From assembly GCA_016222945.1 (NCBI GenBank), contig JACRPY010000002.1:558001-622000 (forward strand): DNA of 64,000 bases, written 5' to 3'. The stretch is from Methanobacterium sp. (GTDB taxonomy: Archaea; Methanobacteriota; Methanobacteria; Methanobacteriales; Methanobacteriaceae). Under the pieces are notes generated by a model. That model saw only the letters and a program-made list of their open reading frames with translations, had not been told where the DNA came from and made no database searches. Positions within the stretch are counted from its first letter, which is position 1; each line of letters opens with the position of its first letter. Positions 55,078 through 63,922 of this stretch are shown here, one piece after another. The position numbers were made by a program, and so were the translations under genes.

Positions 55078-56235
55078 TTATTTCACATGGAAGCTGTTAA
55101 TAATGGTATCAAGGTCGGGTTGATGTTTATCATATGTTTCTATGGGTGCTGTGAATTTCAGCAGATAAAGTTTCCCATTCTTTTCTAGCCACACTTCCCG
55201 TTTTTTGTACCTCTGACCATCAATCGTGATTTCATATACTTTCTGAAGAGCATTCTCACCATCCACCGTCAAATTAGAATCTGAAACAGACACATACCAC
55301 TGGAAATTTTTGTAATCTAAATATTTTTTATAATAAACATCCTCTAAAACTTCACCATGTAAGGGAGTGATAGTAATATTCAACATGACCATAGGATCAG
55401 TAGACATCCCCATATAAAATTTATGGGCTTCTCCTATATTCACGGTTTCATTATTCTGGGAGTATAAAGATAAATTTGAAGGCATTATAAAAAATATACC
55501 TTGGTTAGAATATTCGGTAGGAACATAATCATTAATAACAACTACTAATAGTAAACTTAGAATAATTAAACAAATTGTCAACATATTATACATTTTTCTT
55601 ATATTAACACGGGTTATAACTTTATTTGCTAAAAAATTAGGCATAAAAGCCAGTAAAAACGCAATTAAACCCACTACGAGTAAAATAATCATAGATAAGA
55701 TCGTATAAAAACCTCCATCCCCCTGCATAATTTGGTATATACTTGATATAAAACCTAATAATAAAAAAATACCTAAAAATCCAGTAGTATATTTTAATAT
55801 AGCTGTCAGAACAAGTTTCTTTTTTGATTTCTCTTTTTTCAAAAGTATTTTCACTTGGTTGGTTAATTTTCGTATGTGAGTTTCTAAGGGAGGTGTATGA
55901 GCTTCCAACCTGTTTTCACCACTTAGAAATCCATCCATGGGCGCAGATGGTTCCACATCTTCAATTTGGAATGGAATAATGGGTATACCACGGCTCACGG
56001 CCCTCTCAACTTCCCTTAAAACCTGAGGAGATTTATCTGAATCAGCTGAGAAAATTAGCACCATAAGTTTAGAGTTCTCAATGGCATCTATAATTGATTC
56101 ACCCCAATTTGCACCAGGTTCAATATCTCTAGGGGCTATCCAACACTTGATATTACTGCTCTCCAGATTGGAGCAAACATTCTCCGCTACATTCATATCT
56201 CGCACTGAATAACTCACAAAAACGTCAAATTCCAT
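55078..56235 (-). CDS. TIR-domain membrane receptor-like protein with external PsbP-like domain
   Basis: A 385-residue protein starting at ATG 56235 with aggaggt upstream. The TIR domain begins at once: FDVFVSYSVRDMNVAENV, CWIAPRDIEPGANWGESIIDAI, LMVLIFSADSDKSPQ, and Glu75 in LREVERAV, matching the catalytic glutamate of NAD-cleaving TIR domains. Three membrane helices lie at about 140-165, 172-200 and 210-235. The outer domain (about 245-385) carries N-x-S/T sequons and ends DTIINSFHVK, as in PsbP-like proteins. It has the most complete TIR of the three (ANWGESI fits the WxxxI pocket motif). It follows the SLOG-SLATT gene by 18 bases. Confidence 0.83.
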   Translation of the reverse strand: MEFDVFVSYSVRDMNVAENVCSNLESSNIKCWIAPRDIEPGANWGESIIDAIENSKLMVLIFSADSDKSPQVLREVERAVSRGIPIIPFQIEDVEPSAPMDGFLSGENRLEAHTPPLETHIRKLTNQVKILLKKEKSKKKLVLTAILKYTTGFLGIFLLLGFISSIYQIMQGDGGFYTILSMIILLVVGLIAFLLAFMPNFLANKVITRVNIRKMYNMLTICLIILSLLLVVVINDYVPTEYSNQGIFFIMPSNLSLYSQNNETVNIGEAHKFYMGMSTDPMVMLNITITPLHGEVLEDVYYKKYLDYKNFQWYVSVSDSNLTVDGENALQKVYEITIDGQRYKKREVWLEKNGKLYLLKFTAPIETYDKHQPDLDTIINSFHVK

Positions 56236-56253
56236 CTCGAATAACCTCCTAAA

Positions 56254-57813
56254 TTATGGTGGTTCTAGTTTGTGTAGTAGTACAACCACTCTCCAGTCCT
56301 GATGTTCACCTAACATTATTTTATTTGCATTATCTAACAGTTCTACTAGTGATTCCATGTTTCCCACTTTTTCTATGTTTTCTCTGATCTGCAAGGTGTG
56401 ATGAGCCATTTGTTGGTATCGTTTGGCATTCCTACTGTACTCATGATTGTTTCTTATGCCAGTTAATGCGGCAGCTATGGCTGGTAATATGATAGCAGTA
56501 GCCGGTAAGATGCCAGGATTATGGAAAGGCTCTATATTAAGGGCGTGCATCGATGCCACCACCAGAGTTAATACAAAAAATAGCTCTCCCACTCGGGAGA
56601 ATATTTTATGTTTAAGCCGATTTTTATGAGCTGAACTTTGGTAGTAGTTTATCTGGTCATCAAGCCAAGCATCTAAAAGGAAATTTTTAAAGGGTTGAAA
56701 CGGTATGATCTCTTTTTTGTGCTGTTTTTCATCCCAAAGGGACATGAAAGCTCTTACCATCCAATCCTGATTTTCAGCAGTTATTTTAAGGTGTGGTGGT
56801 GGTGTGGTGATTTCGCATCGAATATTAGCTACCCGGAAGAATATAGCGGTCCTAATACGCTCTGCTAGGAAGCGGTAGTCAATCCATTTCCTATGCCAAT
56901 GCTTCTGACTAGAAACAAGGAGTAGTATGAGTATGATAGAAATTTCAGCAACCTCAAACCAGATCAATTGTGGTAATTTGGGGAAAAAAAGGAGTTGTAT
57001 GGTTACTGTGGCCACTGCGCCAGCGGCTAAGATGTAGATGAGACTGCCCACTACGCTGTAAAGTTTCTGATACTTCTGAGCTAGGAGATCCGCCCGTACA
57101 AACTGGGGAAGTATGGTATCCTGAATTGGGTTCAAGAATGAGGAGGGTAGTTTGGCTTTTTTTGCATTTTCTTTAAGTGATTCTCTGAGACGTTCTAAGG
57201 TTTTTTCCATTATATGGAGGTTAATATTCTCTTTATTGTAAATATCCAGATACTCTAACGTTTTATCAGAATTGATCTCTTTAATACTTCCATCATTAGA
57301 GTTGATCCAGAATATCCGCTTACCATTTTTCTTAGCATATTCTATTATTTGAGCAGTTCCACCCAGACCCGCGGGAGGTTTACCGTCCCATATAGCGATT
57401 AAAACATCACAATTATCAACTGTATATGTTCCTGCTTTGTAATAAGCATCTTCTCTGGATTCTGATTGATCTATCTCATTAACTACGTTTGCAAGGTTTA
57501 AGAGATTGTTAAACTGAGTTTTAGATTCATCACCAGCGAAATCCTGATGATATTCATTAGGTGATAATGGTAAAATAGCTTCTAGGAAAGTATTATCCTC
57601 TAAACTGGATAATTTTAGAATTTCTTCAGTTGCCACTCGATCCGCGCCCTCAGCCAGAGGAGATATAATATAAAAAGTATGGGGAGTTTTAGGGAGTAAG
57701 GCTTCAACTTTAACCATTACTTTCTTTACATTCTCTCGTATACGTTGTTCATCGGGAAGTATTCTATGACCAGTAATTCCAATATGCAACACCAAAGGTA
57801 TTTTAGTAACCAT
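56254..57813 (-). CDS. SLOG domain fused to SLATT/DUF4231-like membrane domain
   Basis: A 519-residue protein, first gene of the operon, with ggaggg before its ATG. The N-terminal 185 residues look like a SLOG-type Rossmann domain: HIGITGHR, SPLAEGADRV, LPLSPNEYHQDF, YTVDNCDVLIAIWDG, GLGGTAQIIEYAKKNG. It lacks the PGGxGTxxE of LOG enzymes, so it should bind, not cleave, a nucleotide. The C-terminal part (residues about 245-519) has two two-helix units, each followed by an aromatic/basic helix (WHRKWIDYRFLAERIR, and EYSRNAKRYQQMAHH), as in SLATT/DUF4231 pore-forming effectors. SLOG also senses the TIR product in Thoeris ThsA. I infer a nucleotide-gated membrane effector for the TIR proteins behind it. 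Confidence 0.8.
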   Translation of the reverse strand: MVTKIPLVLHIGITGHRILPDEQRIRENVKKVMVKVEALLPKTPHTFYIISPLAEGADRVATEEILKLSSLEDNTFLEAILPLSPNEYHQDFAGDESKTQFNNLLNLANVVNEIDQSESREDAYYKAGTYTVDNCDVLIAIWDGKPPAGLGGTAQIIEYAKKNGKRIFWINSNDGSIKEINSDKTLEYLDIYNKENINLHIMEKTLERLRESLKENAKKAKLPSSFLNPIQDTILPQFVRADLLAQKYQKLYSVVGSLIYILAAGAVATVTIQLLFFPKLPQLIWFEVAEISIILILLLVSSQKHWHRKWIDYRFLAERIRTAIFFRVANIRCEITTPPPHLKITAENQDWMVRAFMSLWDEKQHKKEIIPFQPFKNFLLDAWLDDQINYYQSSAHKNRLKHKIFSRVGELFFVLTLVVASMHALNIEPFHNPGILPATAIILPAIAAALTGIRNNHEYSRNAKRYQQMAHHTLQIRENIEKVGNMESLVELLDNANKIMLGEHQDWRVVVLLHKLEPP

Positions 57814-57992
57814 TTATTACCCTCCTAAAGGAGTTTATATGCTTTAAATAATTAGAGGATACATTATTACTATAATTGTCCCAGCATAAATGTATTTTTT
57901 TTCAAACTGAGTCCATAAATCTGTTCATCAAACTTGGGGGGAACGATGCATTAAGGGAAATAAAGAGCGAAAATGTTCAAAAAAGATTACAT

Positions 57993-58265
57993 TCATCGTG
58001 ATAAATTGGATTTTGCTCTAAATCTTGATTTAGCAGATAACCATCTTATTTCTCGATTTTTAAATTTCAAATATTCTATATATTCACTACTACTGTCATC
58101 AATACAGCTTTTTATTGTATTAGCTTCGATAATTGAATAGATATATGATAAGAGCTCATCTTCATCGGAATATATGTCTTTTAAAAAATATTTCTCGGAA
58201 GAATACATTAAAGCATCGTTGGAATCATGGTCTTCTGGCTTAAATGTCGATTTGTTCCCTTCCAT
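57993..58265 (-). CDS. small acidic protein upstream of the TIR operon
   Basis: A 90-residue soluble protein with gaggt before its ATG. It is acidic in its first half (PEDHDSNDALMYSSE, DIYSDEDELLSYIYS) and basic at its end (RWLSAKSRFRAKSNLSR), with no known motif. It lies about 180 bases upstream of the SLOG-SLATT gene on the same strand, so it may belong to the same unit. Function unknown. Confidence 0.5.
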   Translation of the reverse strand: MEGNKSTFKPEDHDSNDALMYSSEKYFLKDIYSDEDELLSYIYSIIEANTIKSCIDDSSSEYIEYLKFKNREIRWLSAKSRFRAKSNLSR

Positions 58266-58385
58266 GTAAAAAAACCTCGTTTAATCTTTAATTATAGTGT
58301 TTTGTATCAGCAATATAAAGGTATCTAATAATCTTATGATAATATGATCATAAATATGGAAATGTTGGTCTTAATATTAAAACAA

Positions 58386-58865
58386 TTATGGGTTTTTAAG
58401 GGCTACAATTTTATCTACATCAACAAGTTTCCATATTAAAATCCTTTCTTCATTTAAAAGAGCATTAGGAGATTCATCAGGAGAGTAACCAAGTGCAGAT
58501 AATGATTTATTTGATAATTTTCTATCATTGATCATTTTAATGAATTTTTCTTTAATTTCACCTTTTGAATCGTCATTAACTTCGATAATACGTCCTTGTA
58601 AAGTTATAAACTGATAATTAGACATATCATTACTGTATTTTTCTATTTCAACTGCAACTTTTGGATTTTTCTTAATTAAGTCAATTTTTATACCATAGTT
58701 TGTAGATAAAAAATACAGAAATTCTTCATTTTTATCAAATATATACATAAATGGTGCAATATAAGGAAAACTATCTCCGTTAAATGCAATTCGGCTTATG
58801 TAATTTTCATTTATTAATTTATCGTATTCTTTCTTGTTCATTTGTGGAATTTTAAATATATTCAT
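58386..58865 (-). CDS. pyridoxamine-5'-phosphate-oxidase-like flavin-binding protein
   Basis: A 159-residue split-barrel protein. The pattern NENYISRIAFNGDSFPYIAPFMYIFD, then FLSTNYGIKIDLIKKNPKVAVEIE and LQGRIIEV matches the PNPOx-like family that binds FMN or F420. In methanogens such proteins often act on F420H2 or bind FMN in oxidative-stress responses. No partner gene. The ATG has a weak ribosome-binding site (agggtg) upstream. Confidence 0.75.
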   Translation of the reverse strand: MNIFKIPQMNKKEYDKLINENYISRIAFNGDSFPYIAPFMYIFDKNEEFLYFLSTNYGIKIDLIKKNPKVAVEIEKYSNDMSNYQFITLQGRIIEVNDDSKGEIKEKFIKMINDRKLSNKSLSALGYSPDESPNALLNEERILIWKLVDVDKIVALKNP

Positions 58866-59018
58866 GTTGACACCCTGATCATTGGTTTATAACTATTAAT
58901 AAAAAAATTTTACTAAAATAAAGCTGTTGAATATATAAATTATTATCTAAATTTGAAATAGAAAAATATCAGAATATACTAAATCTTAAATAAAAAAAAG
59001 AAAAATAGAATAATTACT

Positions 59019-59366
59019 TTATTGAACTCTGGCACCTGTTTTAGCATTTATATATATCGAATCAACTGTTTTATTTAGTCCACTAGTATATACTGGCACA
59101 CTCCACACTTCTATACCTTTAAATGTGGTTAATGTAGGAGTACCTAAAGTAACACCCATTCCTGTAAATTGTGTGGCTATTTCTTTGGCTTTTTCTGCGG
59201 TTATGGTGACATTGGTGTTGTTATGTGTCTTATTTTCAATTTTTTTATTTATTGTATTGTTACTACTAGTATTATTTGTTGTTGAAGGCTGCATAATGAT
59301 CCATGCCCCTGCTGCAACTAAAACTACAATTACAACTAAAATTAATGCAATTACACCTTTATTCAT
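59019..59366 (-). CDS. anchored PepSY-like protein
   Basis: A 115-residue protein: an N-terminal helix (residues 5-26), an N/T/S-rich spacer (28-52), and a PepSY-like domain (VTITAEKAKEIATQF, GIEVWSVPVYT, VDSIYINAKTGARV). PepSY domains often modulate peptidases or bind partners outside the cell. ATG follows gggggtga. It stands alone. The family assignment rests on the final IYINAKTG strand and the EKAKEIA helix. Confidence 0.62.
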   Translation of the reverse strand: MNKGVIALILVVIVVLVAAGAWIIMQPSTTNNTSSNNTINKKIENKTHNNTNVTITAEKAKEIATQFTGMGVTLGTPTLTTFKGIEVWSVPVYTSGLNKTVDSIYINAKTGARVQ

Positions 59367-59460
59367 AACATATTCACCCCCTTGAATTTTAATATGAGTT
59401 TTATCTCCAAAATATTTATATTTTTAGTATTCATTCGAAATTTATTATACACAACATGAT

Positions 59461-60822
59461 TTATTTAATCAAAGGATATCCTGCAGCTTTCCAAGCACGA
59501 ATACTACCTAAAACATTTGTAACTTTATTATAACCATTATTTTTTAATATACTTGCTGCAATACTGGCCCTGTTTCCAGTATCACAATATATGATGATAT
59601 TTTTGTCTTTTGGAATTTTATTTAGATGATTTTTTAAATATCCAACATAGATGTGATGTGCACCTTCAATATGGCCATTATCCCATTCCCCAATTTCGCG
59701 AACATCAAGTATAAATATTGATTCATCATTTTGGGCTTCGTTTAATTTATGCACAGACCATGTATCTATTGTTTCTAGTTCTTCACCATTTGTAGCCCAG
59801 CTTGCAAATCCTCCAGCTAAATAACCGAATATATTATTATATCCAATGCGGATAAGATAGCGTATGATTTGATTGATATTTTCATTTCCTTCATCAATAA
59901 TAACAATAGGATGCTCATAATCAAGCATCCAACCAGCAAAATAAGTTAAACCAAGTTTCCAAATGTTTAATGTTTGAGGAATATGCCCTCCAGCGTAACT
60001 GGCTGCCATTCTCACATCAACAACCTGAAAGTCGGATATATTTTTTTTAAGCTCGGCTACATTCAATGGCTGAAGATAAGGCAATCTACAGAGAATAGGT
60101 GCTCCTTTTTGGTTATATTCTTCCATTCTCTTAAAATAAGGAGGTTTAACCATTTTTTCATTTAATTTAAATTTAATAAATTCTTTTTTTGTTTTTAAAA
60201 GCATTTTATTTGTTTTTTTCTCATATCCGATTGTTGTAAATTCACTTTCACGAATATTCTTCCCGCAAACAGAACCTGAACCGTGGGAAGGAAATACAAG
60301 GACATGGTCTCCTAAAGGCAGAATTTTTTGGTGGAGACTATCATAAAGCCTTTCTGCGCAGCCCTCAATTTTTGCATCACCATAAATGTCAGTTCTCCCA
60401 ACTTCGCCAGCAAAAAGAGTATCTCCAGTAAAAACCATGTAAATATCATCTGAAACGTCTTTATCCTTTAATGTAAGGGATATGCTTTCATCTGTATGTC
60501 CTGGAGTTTCAAGAATTCCCAATTCAACAGAGCCAATATGGAAAGTATTTCCTTCTTTTACATAATTTCCATAACTAAAATCCAGGCATGATCCATGGTA
60601 TATACTCGCGTCAACTCGTTTAGAAAGTTCACAGGATCCAATGACATAATCTTCGTTACGGTGAGTTTCAAAGATATGTTTAATTTTCATGTCATGCTTT
60701 TTAGAGTAATTCACATACGAATCACAGTCTCTGCGTGGATCAATTACTGCAGCATCTCCTTTTGACCCTATAAAATATGAATTATGCGCTAATCCTTCAC
60801 TTTTAATTATTTCCAGTATCAT
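59461..60822 (-). CDS. persulfide-dioxygenase-like MBL fold with two rhodanese domains
   Basis: A 453-residue fusion. The metallo-beta-lactamase fold (residues 1-240) has His54 in FETHRNEDYV, His109 in PGHTDES and Asp134 in TGDTLF, the three iron ligands of ETHE1-type persulfide dioxygenases, even though the usual HxHxDH motif reads HRNEDY. Two rhodanese domains follow: the first (about 262-350) has IIDEGNEN where the cysteine should be and is probably inactive; the second (about 365-453) has the active-site Cys in IIYCDTGNRAS. The protein would move or oxidise sulfane sulfur; an oxygen-linked role is odd in a strict anaerobe. Stand-alone gene. Confidence 0.8.
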   Translation of the reverse strand: MILEIIKSEGLAHNSYFIGSKGDAAVIDPRRDCDSYVNYSKKHDMKIKHIFETHRNEDYVIGSCELSKRVDASIYHGSCLDFSYGNYVKEGNTFHIGSVELGILETPGHTDESISLTLKDKDVSDDIYMVFTGDTLFAGEVGRTDIYGDAKIEGCAERLYDSLHQKILPLGDHVLVFPSHGSGSVCGKNIRESEFTTIGYEKKTNKMLLKTKKEFIKFKLNEKMVKPPYFKRMEEYNQKGAPILCRLPYLQPLNVAELKKNISDFQVVDVRMAASYAGGHIPQTLNIWKLGLTYFAGWMLDYEHPIVIIDEGNENINQIIRYLIRIGYNNIFGYLAGGFASWATNGEELETIDTWSVHKLNEAQNDESIFILDVREIGEWDNGHIEGAHHIYVGYLKNHLNKIPKDKNIIIYCDTGNRASIAASILKNNGYNKVTNVLGSIRAWKAAGYPLIK

Positions 60823-61086
60823 ATTTTTAACCTTTAATTTAGATAAAAAAGAAGTAATATCTGCTAATTTAGTTAAATTAATGATGAAAATGCTTCAGAG
60901 CTAATTATAACAGTAGATTACGTGGTTAACTGATTTAATGATAATTAATTTGTTTAACTGCAAATATATTTCTATAATAAAAAATATATATAGTTTTTGT
61001 AATAAATGTTTATCTGGTTTTAAATAGATTATTAAGCTGCCTAAAACCTAAAAAGTGAGATATAACAAATTGTTAAGGTGCGATAA

Positions 61087-62028
61087 ATGGAAAATATTAT
61101 AGAAACCCATAATATCACAAAAAAATTTGATGATTTTGCTGCAGTTAACTCTGTAAATTTAGAAGTTGAAAGAAATAGTGTATATGGGGTTCTCGGACCT
61201 AATGGGGCGGGAAAAACAACTTTAATATCTATGCTATGCACAATTCTTCATCCAACCTCTGGGACTGCTTCGGTAAATGGATATGACATAGTAAAGCAAG
61301 CTAAAGATGTTAGAAAATCAATAGGTATTGTATTCCAATCCAGAGCTTTAGATGACATTTTAACTGGCAGAGAACATCTTGAAATGCATGCAGCGCTTTA
61401 TGGGGTGCCAAAAGGCATAAGAAAAAAGCGTATTGATGAAATTTTGGACTTAATAGATTTGGGAGATAAATCAGATGAATACACAAAAACCTATTCTGGG
61501 GGTATGAAAAGACGGCTTGAAATTGGAAGAGGTTTAATTCATTACCCTAAGGTTTTGTTTCTTGATGAACCCACATTAGGGCTTGATCCACAGACAAGAG
61601 AAAAAATATGGGAATATATCCATAATTTAAACCAGACTGAAGATATAACTGTTCTTTTAACCACTCATTACATGGATGAGGCAGATAAACTCTGCGATAA
61701 AGTCTCAATTTTTAATCAGGGTGAAATAGTAACTACTAATTCTCCAAAAAGCCTGAAGAGAGAACTAAAGGCAGATACTATAACTTTAACTGTTGATAAT
61801 GCAGATAAATTTGTTGAAAAAGCCAAAAACCTTGATTTTATAAAAAATATGTTTGTTTTAGATGGTGAAATTAAATTAATGGTTGAAAGGGGAGAAAACT
61901 TAATTACAAAGATTGTAAACTTCGCCGGCCAAAATGGAATTGAAGTTCAGTCAGTAGAGCTTGATCATCCAAATCTTGAAGATGTATTTATCAAATACAC
62001 AGGATCAAGCATAAAAGGAGGGAAATAG
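61087..62028 (+). CDS. ABC-2-type transporter ATP-binding protein (DrrA-like)
   Basis: A 313-residue ATPase. Walker A is GPNGAGKTT, the signature YSGGMKRRLEIG, Walker B VLFLDEPTLGLDP, and the switch histidine is in LLTTHYMDEA. The C-terminal 80 residues are the DrrA-type extension. The protein drives export of a hydrophobic compound with the permease encoded directly downstream. ATG follows aaggtg; a TATA-like aaaaatatatatag lies about 100 bases upstream. Confidence 0.92.
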   Translation: MENIIETHNITKKFDDFAAVNSVNLEVERNSVYGVLGPNGAGKTTLISMLCTILHPTSGTASVNGYDIVKQAKDVRKSIGIVFQSRALDDILTGREHLEMHAALYGVPKGIRKKRIDEILDLIDLGDKSDEYTKTYSGGMKRRLEIGRGLIHYPKVLFLDEPTLGLDPQTREKIWEYIHNLNQTEDITVLLTTHYMDEADKLCDKVSIFNQGEIVTTNSPKSLKRELKADTITLTVDNADKFVEKAKNLDFIKNMFVLDGEIKLMVERGENLITKIVNFAGQNGIEVQSVELDHPNLEDVFIKYTGSSIKGGK

Positions 62029-62793
62029 ATGGCTGAAATAGAAGGAATTTACACTATCTGGCTTCGAGAAACTAAAAGATATGTGCGCTATAAATCTCGT
62101 ATTTTAACTTCTGTAGTTACGCCTCTTTTATGGTTAATTATATTTGGAACAGGTTTAGGATCAGCAGTAAGATTTGGAGGAATGGGGGTAGACTACCAGC
62201 AGTTTATATTTCCAGGAATTATAGGGCAGACGGTTCTATTCACTTCCATATTTTCTGGAGTGTCAGTAATAATTGATAGACAGTACGGGTTTTTAAAGGA
62301 GATTCTGGTGGCTCCAATTTCACGACCTTCAGTTGTAATGGGTAAATCTCTCGGAATAAGCACTGCATCCTTAATTCAGGGAGTTATACTACTTTTATTA
62401 TCCTTCATCGTAGGAATTCAGATGACAATTTCCTGCTTTTTAGTGAGTACTGTGATTATAATCTTAATTTCCATTGGACTTGCAGGAGTGGGATTGATGA
62501 TTGCTTCATTTACAGATAGCATGGAAGGATTCAACCTGATCATGAGCTTTATCGTGCTTCCGATGTTTTTATTAAGTGGGGCACTTTTCCCAATTACTGG
62601 ACTTCCTTCATGGCTTCATTTTGCGGTTTATTTAAATCCTTTAACCTATGGGGTGGATGCGCTGCGTTTTACAATTTTACATAATTCTGTATTGCCACTT
62701 TATGCGAATTTCACGGTTTTAGTCGCTTTCGCAGCAGTAACTGTTTTAGCATCAGCATATCTATTCAGTAAAAAAGAGCAGGGATTAATGTAA
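62029..62793 (+). CDS. ABC-2-type transporter permease
   Basis: A 254-residue membrane protein with about six helices, starting immediately after the ATPase stop, with ggaggg inside the end of that gene. TSVVTPLLWLIIFGTGLGSAV, FLKEILVAPISRPSVVMGKS and LFPITGLPSWLHFAVYLNPLTYGVDALR (in two parts) are typical of the DrrB family. Substrate is unknown; such pairs export drugs or lipids. Confidence 0.92.
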   Translation: MAEIEGIYTIWLRETKRYVRYKSRILTSVVTPLLWLIIFGTGLGSAVRFGGMGVDYQQFIFPGIIGQTVLFTSIFSGVSVIIDRQYGFLKEILVAPISRPSVVMGKSLGISTASLIQGVILLLLSFIVGIQMTISCFLVSTVIIILISIGLAGVGLMIASFTDSMEGFNLIMSFIVLPMFLLSGALFPITGLPSWLHFAVYLNPLTYGVDALRFTILHNSVLPLYANFTVLVAFAAVTVLASAYLFSKKEQGLM

Positions 62794-62804
62794 AATAATT
62801 CAAC

Positions 62805-63284
62805 CTATTTTTTTTTCGATTCTTTTAAAAGTTCTATTTCCTTTAATAGAATTTTTTTTCTCTTTTTAAGATTATCTTTATCTTTAAATTCTTTAGAAAC
62901 TATTGGTTCATAGTCATCATGAATTTCGGAATTCTCAATTTCTTTTTCTTTATTATTGGCAATAGCATGTCTAATTCTGTATTTAAGATCTCTTTTCAAA
63001 TGTTCATTTTTTTCCTTTTCCTTTTGTTCTTTTAACATTTCCATTTGCAGAGTTACGAGATTTTTTTTATTAATTGAATGAAATATCCCTTTATTATTTT
63101 CAGTATAGTCTTCAGCGCTATCATCTACCTCATTTGAATCAGTTACATCTTCATTCATATACTCTTCAATTGTTTCATAATATTGAAGCTCATTTCCACA
63201 TTCACAACTGTCAAATTTATCCATTTCTTGAGCACTATCAATTTCATAATAAACATTACATTTATCACAGATTAAATATGGCAT
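62805..63284 (-). CDS. N-terminal zinc ribbon with basic/acidic coiled-coil tail
   Basis: About 159 residues from ATG 63284 behind aaaggatg. The N-terminal ribbon (PYLICDKCNVYYEI ... DSCECGNELQYYETIEEY) has the same cysteine layout and tyrosine pattern as the C-terminal ribbons of the proteins at 12015-12920 and 13015-13524. An acidic linker and a long lysine/glutamate-rich helix (residues about 80-159) follow. Convergent with the ABC transporter. Function unknown. Confidence 0.62.
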   Translation of the reverse strand: MPYLICDKCNVYYEIDSAQEMDKFDSCECGNELQYYETIEEYMNEDVTDSNEVDDSAEDYTENNKGIFHSINKKNLVTLQMEMLKEQKEKEKNEHLKRDLKYRIRHAIANNKEKEIENSEIHDDYEPIVSKEFKDKDNLKKRKKILLKEIELLKESKKK

Positions 63285-63402
63285 TGAATAACATCCTTTT
63301 TTCATTATCATTCATTCTCAGAAACAATATGATGGAAATAAGACTTATTTCAACTCTATATGAAATTTAATGTTATAGTTAAATCTATTTTTATCTTGAG
63401 TG

Positions 63403-63588
63403 TTATTCACAAACTTTATTTTCATCTTCAAGGTCAATATAATCAAATCCTTCTTTTCTGCACCATTCATAGAGGGCTTCTGTTGCTCCTCTTGAAAGAC
63501 GGCCTTGTCTATCTCCGTATTTTTTTCTTGTGATTCTTCTAAAAGCGATTTCTAATTCATCTGGAATACAAACTGTTATGGCACCCAT
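63403..63588 (-). CDS. ribbon-helix-helix-type small DNA-binding protein
   Basis: A 61-residue protein: TVCIPDELEIAFRRIT reads as the RHH strand and first helix, and KYGDRQGRLSRGATEALYEWC as the second helix. ATG 63588 follows gaggag; the in-frame GTG six bases earlier is part of that site. CopG-type regulators often pair with a toxin, but no toxin gene adjoins it, so it is probably a stand-alone regulator, perhaps of itself. Confidence 0.65.
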   Translation of the reverse strand: MGAITVCIPDELEIAFRRITRKKYGDRQGRLSRGATEALYEWCRKEGFDYIDLEDENKVCE

Positions 63589-63800
63589 GGTCACTCCTCT
63601 TTTTCAATATATATTATTTAATATTATAATAATTAAATTTGTCTTTTATTCATTAAATTGTAGAAATCAGAGTATTTTATATGTCCCAGTATATATGTAA
63701 TGCATAAAAAACAGTGATTAATGCAAATTATTGGATAGTTTGCCCTAGAAATAATATTGGATATTAAACATGTTTTATTTTAAATAACAATTAAAATTTT

Positions 63801-63828
63801 ACTTCGTTAAACTGTAATATGACGAAGT
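63801..63828. promoter_or_regulatory. inverted repeat upstream of the last gene
   Basis: ACTTCGT (63801-63807) and ACGAAGT (63822-63828) form perfect 7-base arms, 9 bases with one mismatch, with a 14-base centre. It lies about 40 bases upstream of a TATA-like catttatataat (63866-63876), the position of an activator or repressor site. The rest of the 63589-63922 gap is AT-rich with no gene. Confidence 0.4.
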
Positions 63829-63922
63829 ATGGATATTAACAGTTAATTGGTAATAAAATAAAGACATTTATATAATAGTAGAATGTGATAAAAAAAAGTT
63901 ATAACTTATATTGGAGGGTAAG

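Noticed and set aside
56254..57813. Reading the N-terminal domain as a LOG-type nucleotide-cleaving enzyme
   Set aside because: The catalytic PGGxGTxxE motif is missing; only a GLGGTAQI segment is present, so ligand binding is more likely.
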